From assembly GCA_026985685.1 (NCBI GenBank), contig JALSQA010000396.1, positions 1 through 7,627 of the forward strand: a DNA stretch of 7,627 nt, in the 5' to 3' direction. Numbering within the stretch: the stretch's first letter is position 1; each line of letters opens with the position of its first letter. Source of the DNA: Campylobacterales bacterium. GTDB taxonomy: Bacteria; Campylobacterota; Campylobacteria; Campylobacterales; QNZT01. Under the pieces are notes generated by a model that saw only the letters and a list, made by a program, of their open reading frames with translations, was not told where the DNA came from and searched no databases. Below, piece after piece: positions 1-6,368 of the stretch. Position numbers and translations under genes: made by a program.

Positions 1-860
1 TTTTGGCTGTATTGAATTTTTGCATTTTCATATTGTTTACGTTTGATATTCATCTTTGCCAGAATTGAACGTAAATAAGCATCATTTTCAGAGGTTGAAT
101 TATCTTTTTCTGATAACTTTTTCAAAGCTTTATATTGATCTTGCAGTTGTGATTTTTGTGCTTTTAAAAGTGCTAATTTATATAAAATATCTTGAGTATC
201 AAGTTGGATGAGAGGATCTTTTACTTTGATCTCATCTCCTTGATGAACATATATCTTTTCAACAATCCCACCTTTAAGTGGATAAACTTTAAAATAATTT
301 CCCATAACTATGCCAGTACCTTCATAACTATAGCGAAGATTATAAAACAACAGTGCTATTAAAGTGGCAAAAACTATCAATGCAAAGAGTAAATATTTAA
401 ATGCAGCAGAGTAAAAATCACGTTTTAAGCTTGTTTCTTCTTTTTCATCTAATTGTACTGGGTTGTGTATGGGTGAGTCGATAGATGGTTCTTGATAGAT
501 AGATACGACATTATCTAAGACATCTGCTTTACCTTCGATAGCAAGTTCTACAAATCGTCTTAATACTTTTTTATTTTTGTCACTAAGATTTACAAATGAA
601 AATCCAAAACGTCCATTTGAAATATTTTCAAGTTTTAATTTTACATTGATTGATATCGCTGATTCAGGCATTTGCAAAACCAACATAGAAATAATAACTT
701 GACCTATCTTCAAATCAGCATCAATATCTTTAAGTGCTACACCTGTCAAAGACCAGTCAAGTGCAGTATAGACCTTTTTATCTATCACTACACGCAGTGG
801 TATATTGGTGCGATACGATTTGCGTGACGAATTTTTTTCAAGTTTTGTAACTGTATGCAT
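1..860 (-). CDS. PilZ domain-HlyD family membrane fusion protein, Alg44-like (partial, C-terminus beyond window)
   Basis: The first 286 codons are visible and reading continues past position 1 without a stop. The start is the ATG at 860-858. AAGAGG (872-867) sits 6 nt before it, and the ATG at 864 is out of frame and meets a stop after eight codons. Residues about 9-110 form a PilZ domain with both c-di-GMP signatures: RxxxR (R13, R17) and DxSxxG (D35, S37, G40). A charged linker follows, then one membrane span (about 154-174). Next comes a biotinyl/lipoyl-like HlyD segment (about 188-222, with GGIVEKIYVHQGDEIKVKD) and the start of a Lys/Gln/Glu-rich helical hairpin (225 onward). This is the domain order of Alg44, which couples c-di-GMP to exopolysaccharide polymerisation and export. 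PilZ would be cytoplasmic and the adaptor periplasmic. A polysaccharide role is inferred; a type I secretion adaptor is the alternative. It lies 100 bp downstream of purL on the same strand. Confidence 0.85.
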   Translation of the reverse strand, partial: MHTVTKLEKNSSRKSYRTNIPLRVVIDKKVYTALDWSLTGVALKDIDADLKIGQVIISMLVLQMPESAISINVKLKLENISNGRFGFSFVNLSDKNKKVLRRFVELAIEGKADVLDNVVSIYQEPSIDSPIHNPVQLDEKEETSLKRDFYSAAFKYLLFALIVFATLIALLFYNLRYSYEGTGIVMGNYFKVYPLKGGIVEKIYVHQGDEIKVKDPLIQLDTQDILYKLALLKAQKSQLQDQYKALKKLSEKDNSTSENDAYLRSILAKMNIKRKQYENAKIQYSQ

Positions 861-865
861 ACATG

Positions 866-927
866 ACCTCTTAACCTAATAGTATAAATATAATAGTTAA
901 TTTTAGTTTACATTGAGCTTAAGAGGT
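866..927. repeat. 9-bp inverted repeat overlapping the PilZ-HlyD ribosome binding site
   Basis: ACCTCTTAA at 866-874 and TTAAGAGGT at 919-927 are perfect reverse complements separated by 44 bp. The 866-874 arm contains the AAGAGG Shine-Dalgarno of the minus-strand gene. In RNA made from upstream of 927 (for example read-through from purL), the distal arm could pair with the ribosome binding site. RNA started at the closer candidate -10 boxes would lack that arm. The stem is short and AT-rich with a long loop, so function is uncertain. Confidence 0.35.
881..895 (-). promoter_or_regulatory. Candidate -10 elements for the PilZ-HlyD gene
   Basis: Read on the minus strand, the gap contains TATTAT (895-890) and TATACT (886-881) in very AT-rich DNA upstream of the Shine-Dalgarno at 872-867. 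Either could serve as a -10 box. The first would give a leader of roughly 20 nt and the second a shorter one. No convincing -35 is visible; epsilonproteobacterial promoters often lack one. In DNA this AT-rich, chance matches are likely. Confidence 0.3.
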
Positions 928-960
928 AATTAATATCTTACATTAAAATTATTTTTAATA

Positions 961-3162
961 TTACAAGTCTTTTTGTATCACTTCCTCAAATGTTTTATAA
1001 AACATTGTTTTTAAAGTACTTAAATCTCTCTTGATAGTATTGCAAACAAAGGTGTCTCCACCTACTTTACCTATACGATCAATTTTCATACCTTTTGATT
1101 GTGCAAGTTTCTCAAATGCCTGTATATCTTTTACCTCAACTATTGCTCTGGAAAATGTTTCACTAAAAAGTTCACGTTCATCATCAAGTCTTATACCACA
1201 AACAACACCCTTACCACTTGTCGCTGCCATTTTAGCAAGTGTGATAGCGATACCACCAACACTCACATCTTTTGCACAGGCTAAGATATCTTCTTTGTTT
1301 GCTTCTATGATAAAATCCCACAATGCACGCTCAACATCAAAGTCAATATCGGCAAGTTTCCCTTCTACTTTATCAAACAATATTTTCATATATAAAGAGC
1401 CACCAAAATCATGTTTTGTTTCACCTATAAGATAGATAGCATTTTCTTCTTTGACAAAAGAAGAAGGAAGTACACGGTTTTGATCTTCATTTACACCTAC
1501 CATTGCTATAGTAGGTGTTGGTAAAACTCCTGTGCCATTGGTTTCATTATATAGTGATACATTACCACTTACAACCGGGGTATTTAATTCTTTACAGGCT
1601 TTTTTGATACCTTCACACCCTTTTGCAAACTGCCACATGATTTCTGGTTTTTCAGGATTACCAAAATTTAAACAATCCGTGATAGCCAATGGAACTGCTC
1701 CACTCATAGCAACATTTCGTCCACTCTCCATCACCGCAGCTGCCGCACCACCTTCTGGATCAATATAACAATATCTTGGATTACAGTCACTACTCATAGC
1801 AATTGCTTTGCCATTGTCTTTAACACGAATCACACTTGCATCCATACTTCCTGGTGCTTTTACTGTATTTGTCTGTACCATAGAGTCATACTGTTCATAA
1901 ACCCATGCTTTATTAACTACTTCTACACAAGAAAAAAGTCTGTCAAAAGCTTCATCATTGTCTACTTTTTCAAAATTATCGATAGTAGTATTTGCAATTT
2001 TATCAAGATACTCAGGTCTTTTAATAGGACGATCTAGTATAGGTGCTTCTTCGGTGATAGGATCGATAGGTATATCAGCCACCAATTCACCATGCCAGTA
2101 TAATTCCATATTTCCAGTATCACTTACTTCACCTACAACAGCGACATCAAGATCCCACTTTTCAAATATCTCAATAATTTTATCTTCACACCCTTTTTTG
2201 GCACAAATAAGCATCCTCTCCTGCGACTCACTTAACATGAACTCATATGGTGTCATATTCTCTTCACGTGCCGGTACTTTATCAAGATCCATTTTCATAC
2301 CACTGCCACTTCTTCCTGCCATCTCAAATGAACTAGAAGTAAGCCCAGCCGCACCCATATCCTGAATACCTACTATATAATCATGTTTAAAAAGTTCTAA
2401 ACAAGCTTCGAGAAGAAGTTTCTCAGTAAAAGGATCTCCAACTTGAACCGTTGGACGTAAAGACTTACTCTCTTCGGTAAAACTATCACTACTCATCACA
2501 GCACCACCAAGCCCGTCACGACCAGTTTTACTTCCTACATATATAACTGGATTACCTATTCCCTCAGCACGACCATAAAAAATTTCATCAGACTTACAAG
2601 TACCTAATGTAAAAGCATTGACTAGGATATTTCCATTGTAAGCTTCATCAAAAAATGTCTCACCACCGATAGTAGGTACACCCATACAGTTACCATAATC
2701 ACCAATACCTTCAACTACACCTCTTACAAGATAACGTTGATGACGGCTTATATCATCGTCATTTGTAACATTACCAAAACGAAGTGCATTCATGTTAGCA
2801 ACAGGTCTAGCACCCATTGTAAAGACATCGCGTAAAATACCACCTACTCCAGTAGCAGCTCCCTGATATGGCTCAATAAAAGAGGGATGATTGTGACTCT
2901 CCATCTTAAATACAGCAGCCATACCATCACCTATATCAATAACACCTGCATTTTCACCAGGTCCCTGAATAACCCATGGAGCTTTTGTTGGAAAACCATT
3001 TAAATACTTCTTACTTGATTTATAAGAGCAGTGTTCACTCCACATCGCAGAAAATATGCCAATCTCTAAAAGATTTGGTTCACGCTTTAATATCTTTTTA
3101 ATATGTTCATAATCTTCTAATGTCAATTTATGAGAATTTAGTACTTCTTCTATATTTTGCAT
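961..3162 (-). CDS. purL: Phosphoribosylformylglycinamidine synthase subunit PurL (small type)
   Basis: A complete 733-residue protein. It catalyses the ATP-dependent conversion of FGAR to FGAM, the fourth step of de novo purine synthesis, in the cytoplasm. The length fits the small PurL class (B. subtilis type, about 740 residues), which works with separate PurS and PurQ; neither is in this window. The N-terminal WSEHCSYKSSK motif (H44), the PGENAGVIDIGDG segment (about 68-80), ESHNHPS (88-94) and TGVGG...RDVFTMGARP (104-120) are typical of the PurM-like ATP-binding fold. LSESQERM, and GGAAAAVMESGRN in the second half, are also family-typical. The ATG at 3162-3160 is preceded by AAGG about 8 nt upstream. 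Nothing is truncated or disrupted. It diverges from the molybdoenzyme operon across a 245-bp control region and appears functionally unrelated to it. Confidence 0.97.
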   Translation of the reverse strand: MQNIEEVLNSHKLTLEDYEHIKKILKREPNLLEIGIFSAMWSEHCSYKSSKKYLNGFPTKAPWVIQGPGENAGVIDIGDGMAAVFKMESHNHPSFIEPYQGAATGVGGILRDVFTMGARPVANMNALRFGNVTNDDDISRHQRYLVRGVVEGIGDYGNCMGVPTIGGETFFDEAYNGNILVNAFTLGTCKSDEIFYGRAEGIGNPVIYVGSKTGRDGLGGAVMSSDSFTEESKSLRPTVQVGDPFTEKLLLEACLELFKHDYIVGIQDMGAAGLTSSSFEMAGRSGSGMKMDLDKVPAREENMTPYEFMLSESQERMLICAKKGCEDKIIEIFEKWDLDVAVVGEVSDTGNMELYWHGELVADIPIDPITEEAPILDRPIKRPEYLDKIANTTIDNFEKVDNDEAFDRLFSCVEVVNKAWVYEQYDSMVQTNTVKAPGSMDASVIRVKDNGKAIAMSSDCNPRYCYIDPEGGAAAAVMESGRNVAMSGAVPLAITDCLNFGNPEKPEIMWQFAKGCEGIKKACKELNTPVVSGNVSLYNETNGTGVLPTPTIAMVGVNEDQNRVLPSSFVKEENAIYLIGETKHDFGGSLYMKILFDKVEGKLADIDFDVERALWDFIIEANKEDILACAKDVSVGGIAITLAKMAATSGKGVVCGIRLDDERELFSETFSRAIVEVKDIQAFEKLAQSKGMKIDRIGKVGGDTFVCNTIKRDLSTLKTMFYKTFEEVIQKDL

Positions 3163-3192
3163 CTTTTACCTTGAGAATTGATAGTTTGTCTG

Positions 3193-3200
3193 ATTTTACA
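3193..3200 (-). promoter_or_regulatory. Candidate -10 for purL
   Basis: On the minus strand TGTAAAAT (3200-3193) resembles a -10 hexamer (TAAAAT) following a T-rich run, and would give a leader of about 25 nt. A TTGGCA lies further upstream (3240-3235) but too far away for normal spacing. This is the best of several weak candidates. No purine-riboswitch-like or PurR-like structure is apparent. Confidence 0.25.
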
Positions 3201-3246
3201 AAAAATGCACTTATAGGAGTCTGTTAGTAAATTTTTTGCCAACATG

Positions 3247-3281
3247 ACGATAAAAGAAACACAAAAATGAAGATTTATCGT
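3247..3281. repeat. 8-bp inverted repeat upstream of the FNR box
   Basis: ACGATAAA (3247-3254) and TTTATCGT (3274-3281) are perfect reverse complements around a 19-bp spacer; G/T then T/A would extend the arms weakly. The centre lies about 71 bp upstream of the predicted psr operon start. It could be a binding site for a second regulator, or a chance repeat in AT-rich DNA. A terminator is unlikely because no plus-strand gene runs into it. Confidence 0.35.
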
Positions 3282-3286
3282 TATTT

Positions 3287-3300
3287 TTGATTTAAATCAA
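3287..3300 (+). promoter_or_regulatory. FNR/CRP-family operator, perfect TTGAT-N4-ATCAA
   Basis: TTGATTTAAATCAA is a perfect 14-bp palindrome identical to the FNR-type consensus. Its centre (3293.5) lies about 41.5 bp upstream of the start predicted from the extended -10 at 3319-3327, the standard position for class II activation. Epsilonproteobacteria use several FNR/CRP-family regulators (for example Wolinella NssA/NssB) whose sites resemble this one. Which regulator binds cannot be told from the sequence. Confidence 0.75.
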
Positions 3301-3304
3301 TATT

Positions 3305-3334
3305 TTTATAAGTTTATCTGCTATAATTTATAAG
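3305..3334. repeat. Direct repeat TTTATAAG, 22-bp period, flanking the -10
   Basis: TTTATAAG occurs at 3305-3312 and again at 3327-3334, exactly 22 bp apart (about two helical turns), so the two copies bracket the -10 element. It could be a tandem operator on one face of the helix, or chance in an AT-rich leader. Confidence 0.25.
3319..3327 (+). promoter_or_regulatory. Extended -10 promoter of the psr-type operon
   Basis: TGCTATAAT gives a consensus hexamer (TATAAT, 3322-3327) with an upstream TGn extension. Transcription would begin near 3334-3335, leaving a leader of about 73 nt. There is no good -35 hexamer; the FNR-type box occupies that position, as expected for an activator-dependent promoter. 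Confidence 0.7.
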
Positions 3335-3393
3335 ATAAGTTAATAATTGAGATAACTTTTGTCCTAATTATTACATTATCTATTATTAATTAT

Positions 3394-3400
3394 AAGGAGA
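3394..3400 (+). promoter_or_regulatory. Shine-Dalgarno that sets the psrA start
   Basis: AAGGAGA ends 7 nt before the ATG at 3408 but only 1 nt before the in-frame GTG at 3402. The spacing excludes the GTG, so the protein begins MKVEVSRRKF. Confidence 0.85.
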
Positions 3401-3407
3401 AGTGCTT

Positions 3408-5792
3408 ATGAAGGTTGAAGTATCCAGACGAAAATTCCTTCAAGGTAGTGTTGCTTTAACTATTGCGGGGGGAACTGCAATAAGTACAACAAACCTTTTT
3501 TCAAATACAGACGAAAAAGGCGAACTAAGTATTACTACCAAAACAGGAACAAGTAAGGCTGATAATATTCCCTTTCTTTGTGGAATGTGCGTAAATAAAT
3601 GTGCTGGTTTTGCAAGAGTTGAGGAGGGGATTGTTACAAAACTAAATCCAAATCCATATTTTCCAAAATCAAGAAATATGTTATGTCCAAGGGGAAATGC
3701 TGGAATTCAGACACTTTATGATCCTGACCGTTTAAAATATCCCTTAATTAGGACAGGTGAAAGAGGTGATGGAAAATATAAAAGGGTTTCTTGGGAAGAA
3801 GCATATGATGCAATCCTCCATGGAACTGATAAATTTAAAGGTATTCTTCAAATACTTGATGAAGAGAAAGATAATCGTGCAACTATTGGATATTGCAACG
3901 GTGAAGGACTTTCAAAAGAAGAATTTGAAGTTTTGATGGGTCAAAAGATAGGAACTCCTAACTATGTTGATGAGATAAGTATTTGCCTTGAAACTACACT
4001 TGGCGGTTACTTTGCTACTATTGGTGCTTACGGTGAAGCTGATTTAAATAATGCAGATTATCTTATAATCGCAGGTGCAAACAGAGCTGAAGCTATCATA
4101 ACTCCAGATACTATGGATTTATTTAAAAGAAGCAAAGGTAGAGGACTGAAAACTATTGTTTTAGACCCAAGATTTACAAATACAGCTGCCAAAGCAGATA
4201 AATGGTATGCGATAAATCCTGGAACTGACTTAGCTTTTGTTCTTGCTTTGACTTATGTAGTATTTAGCGAAAACCTTCAAGATACTGCGTTTTTAGACAA
4301 ATATGCTGTTGGCTGGAAAGATTATAAAGAACATGTATTATCTAAAAAATATACTCCAGAGTGGGCAGAAAAAATAACAGGAATAAAAGCAAAAGAGATA
4401 TATAAAACTGCCAGAGAATTTATGGGAAGTGAACATCCTATATATTATCAAGGCAGAAGAAGTGTATTTAGCAAAAATGACTTTCAGCTTAGACGTGCTA
4501 TGGCTATTTTTCAAGCACTTAGTGGGAATCTTGATAAAAAAGGTGGCATAGTTTATGGTAAAAAACTTTCTATTCCAAAAGAAGATATAAATGCACCTAT
4601 GTATGCCCAGGTTAAAGAACGTTTTGACAAAGAAGGTATAGCTATATTTACTCAAAAAACAGGTTCATGGATAGTTTTTAGAAATATGGTTTTAGAAGGT
4701 AAAAATCCCTATCCAGTCAGAGCTATGTTTATGAGAAAACATAATCCAATGTCAGGCGTTCCAAATACTACTAAGACAGAGCAATTTTTAAAGAAAATGG
4801 ACTTAAATGTCATGATTGATATACTTCCTAGTGATACAACAATGTTTTGTGATGTAATCTTACCTGAAGCTTCATATTTGGAAAGAACTTCACCAGTTGC
4901 TAGTTATGGTGGTTTAGAACCAGCTATTGTTATGAGAAAAGCAGCTATGAAACCATTATATGAATCAAAAGCACCAGAGCAGATTTTTAAAGAGTTAGCC
5001 CAAAAACTCTCACGTCCACTTTGGGAAAATACTTTAAAATATGATGAAGATGTTCAAGATGATACGAAAGGTATGAGTAAAGAAAAACTTGAGAAATATT
5101 ACAAAGAAAATGGTTTTGATTTAGCTGAACCTTGGGAAAAATCATTTTATGAAGCAAACAAAGAAAAAGTAGAGAAAGCATTTGGTGAAGAAGCCTGGAA
5201 AACACTTGATGAAAAAGGTGTTTACTATCCAAAGATGGAAAAATATCATAAACAATTAAATCCAAATGAGTTCCAATATTATCCAGAAAGCAAAAAAAAT
5301 TATAGTGTTAAAGGTGATAAACTTAAAGTTGTTGTAAACTTTAAAAACTTAACTAAAAAAGGTGTTGACTCTATGCCAACTTGGCATGATGATATGGAAT
5401 TCAAAGTTCCAGAAGGTAAGTTTAGACTCATCACTGGAAGACATGCACAGTTCACACAAAGTGGAACAACAAATAACTTAATGTTAAGAGATTTAATCCC
5501 TACTAATTATATATGGATAAATAAAAGAGTTTGTAAAAAAAGAGGTATAGAATTTGGAGATACAGTTGAAGTTAAAAGTGCAGTAGGGAAAATAACAATA
5601 AAAGCTTACCCAACAGAGAAAATAGCTCCAAACCAAATCTTTATGCTCCACGGTTTTGGTGGAACAAGTGAAGGTATGGAGATGGCACATGGAAATGGTG
5701 GTAATGATGCGAGAATCATAGTTGATGATATCGAGCCAGTTTATGGTGCAGCAGCTATGCATACAACAAATGTAGAAATAAGGAAGGTGTAA
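3408..5792 (+). CDS. psrA: Tat-exported molybdopterin oxidoreductase, polysulfide/thiosulfate reductase-type catalytic subunit
   Basis: A complete 794-residue protein. The N-terminus carries a twin-arginine signal (SRRKFLQG, R7-R8, then a hydrophobic stretch to about residue 26), so it should be exported folded to the periplasm. An N-terminal [4Fe-4S] domain follows with ligands C58, C61, C65 and C93 (CxxCxxxC...CPRG). YDPDRLKYPL (104-113) is typical of PsrA/PhsA. C193 (SICLETT) is the likely Mo ligand, placed before the family pattern TxG...DLxNAxYxIxxGxN. The bis-MGD-binding body continues to about 535. A charged linker (about 540-665) leads to the C-terminal molydopterin-binding domain (FRLITGRHAQFTQSGT, and HGFGG at 748-752). 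The length is close to known PsrA/PhsA proteins (about 760 residues). It is the first gene of an operon with a ferredoxin subunit and a NrfD anchor. Polysulfide is the most likely substrate given the inferred lineage. Thiosulfate or another sulfur or metalloid oxyanion cannot be excluded, so the symbol is provisional. Confidence 0.85.
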   Translation: MKVEVSRRKFLQGSVALTIAGGTAISTTNLFSNTDEKGELSITTKTGTSKADNIPFLCGMCVNKCAGFARVEEGIVTKLNPNPYFPKSRNMLCPRGNAGIQTLYDPDRLKYPLIRTGERGDGKYKRVSWEEAYDAILHGTDKFKGILQILDEEKDNRATIGYCNGEGLSKEEFEVLMGQKIGTPNYVDEISICLETTLGGYFATIGAYGEADLNNADYLIIAGANRAEAIITPDTMDLFKRSKGRGLKTIVLDPRFTNTAAKADKWYAINPGTDLAFVLALTYVVFSENLQDTAFLDKYAVGWKDYKEHVLSKKYTPEWAEKITGIKAKEIYKTAREFMGSEHPIYYQGRRSVFSKNDFQLRRAMAIFQALSGNLDKKGGIVYGKKLSIPKEDINAPMYAQVKERFDKEGIAIFTQKTGSWIVFRNMVLEGKNPYPVRAMFMRKHNPMSGVPNTTKTEQFLKKMDLNVMIDILPSDTTMFCDVILPEASYLERTSPVASYGGLEPAIVMRKAAMKPLYESKAPEQIFKELAQKLSRPLWENTLKYDEDVQDDTKGMSKEKLEKYYKENGFDLAEPWEKSFYEANKEKVEKAFGEEAWKTLDEKGVYYPKMEKYHKQLNPNEFQYYPESKKNYSVKGDKLKVVVNFKNLTKKGVDSMPTWHDDMEFKVPEGKFRLITGRHAQFTQSGTTNNLMLRDLIPTNYIWINKRVCKKRGIEFGDTVEVKSAVGKITIKAYPTEKIAPNQIFMLHGFGGTSEGMEMAHGNGGNDARIIVDDIEPVYGAAAMHTTNVEIRKV

Positions 5793-5794
5793 TC

Positions 5795-6358
5795 ATGGCA
5801 AGATATGGCATGGCATTAGATTATAAAAATTGTATAAATTGCAAAGCTTGTGAAGTAGCTTGCAAAGAGGAAAATGGTGTACTGCTTGGAGCTGATAAAC
5901 ACAGAATCTGGGTCGGTGCAAATGAAGTAGCAGGACAATGGCCAAATCTTGATATCGCATCGGCTGCTTTTTTGCCTAGTCAGTGTCAGCAATGTGAAGA
6001 TGCTCCCTGTCAGGAAGTTTGTCCAACACATGCAACTTATTATGATGAAAATGGTGTTGTCAGAGTTGATAGTGATAAATGTATTTTATGTACATATTGC
6101 ATGAATGCGTGTCCTTATGATGCAAGATATGTTGATGAGAGGACAATGACTGTTGATAAGTGTACTTTCTGTTCAGATACAAGACTAGCCCGTGGCGAGA
6201 TGACAACAGCTTGTCAAAACACATGTCCTACAAAGGTGCGAACATTTGGTGATCTTGATGACCCAGATAGTGAAATCAGTGAACTTTTGAGAACTAGAGA
6301 ACATTTTAGTTTAAAAGCTCATCTTGGTACTAAACCTAAATTATTTTACCTAATATAA
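5795..6358 (+). CDS. psrB: 4Fe-4S ferredoxin electron-transfer subunit (PsrB/PhsB/TtrB-type)
   Basis: A complete 187-residue iron-sulfur subunit starting 2 nt after the catalytic-subunit stop, with AGGAAGG just upstream overlapping the end of that gene. All sixteen cysteines for four [4Fe-4S] clusters are present: C13/C16/C19/C23, C64/C67/C72/C76, C96/C99/C102/C106 and C123/C126/C140/C144, in the interleaved order of the DMSO reductase B-subunit family. The C-terminus ends in LGTKPKLFYL, a family hallmark. It has no signal peptide, so it probably reaches the periplasm bound to the Tat-exported catalytic subunit. It should wire electrons between the NrfD anchor and the Mo-site [4Fe-4S] cluster. 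No ligand is missing. The psrB label follows the neighbour, and phsB or ttrB would fit the sequence equally well. Confidence 0.9.
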   Translation: MARYGMALDYKNCINCKACEVACKEENGVLLGADKHRIWVGANEVAGQWPNLDIASAAFLPSQCQQCEDAPCQEVCPTHATYYDENGVVRVDSDKCILCTYCMNACPYDARYVDERTMTVDKCTFCSDTRLARGEMTTACQNTCPTKVRTFGDLDDPDSEISELLRTREHFSLKAHLGTKPKLFYLI

Positions 6359-6368
6359 GGATGATAAA

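Noticed and set aside
937..960. AT-only stem (TTAAAA/TTTTAA) just after the purL stop as a terminator
   Set aside because: The six A:T pairs are too weak and no clear U-tract follows. It does not meet a reasonable standard for an intrinsic terminator.
1031..2365. Several plus-strand open frames of 60-135 codons inside purL
   Set aside because: They are antisense shadows of a clearly coding gene, with low-complexity Ser/Phe/Cys-rich translations, no plausible ribosome binding sites and no recognisable domain.
3337..3358. AAGTTA/TAACTT inverted repeat in the psr leader as a riboswitch or attenuator
   Set aside because: It is only six base pairs, mostly A:T, with no recognisable riboswitch core (for example the molybdenum cofactor motif) in a leader of about 73 nt.
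3402..3407. In-frame GTG start two codons before the psrA ATG
   Set aside because: The AAGGAGA Shine-Dalgarno would be only 1 nt away from it. The ATG at 3408 has a normal 7-nt spacing and still keeps the Tat signal at the N-terminus.
4338..5762. Minus-strand open frames inside psrA
   Set aside because: They are antisense to a strongly supported gene, with Phe/Tyr/Ser/Cys-rich translations typical of reverse-strand noise in AT-rich DNA.
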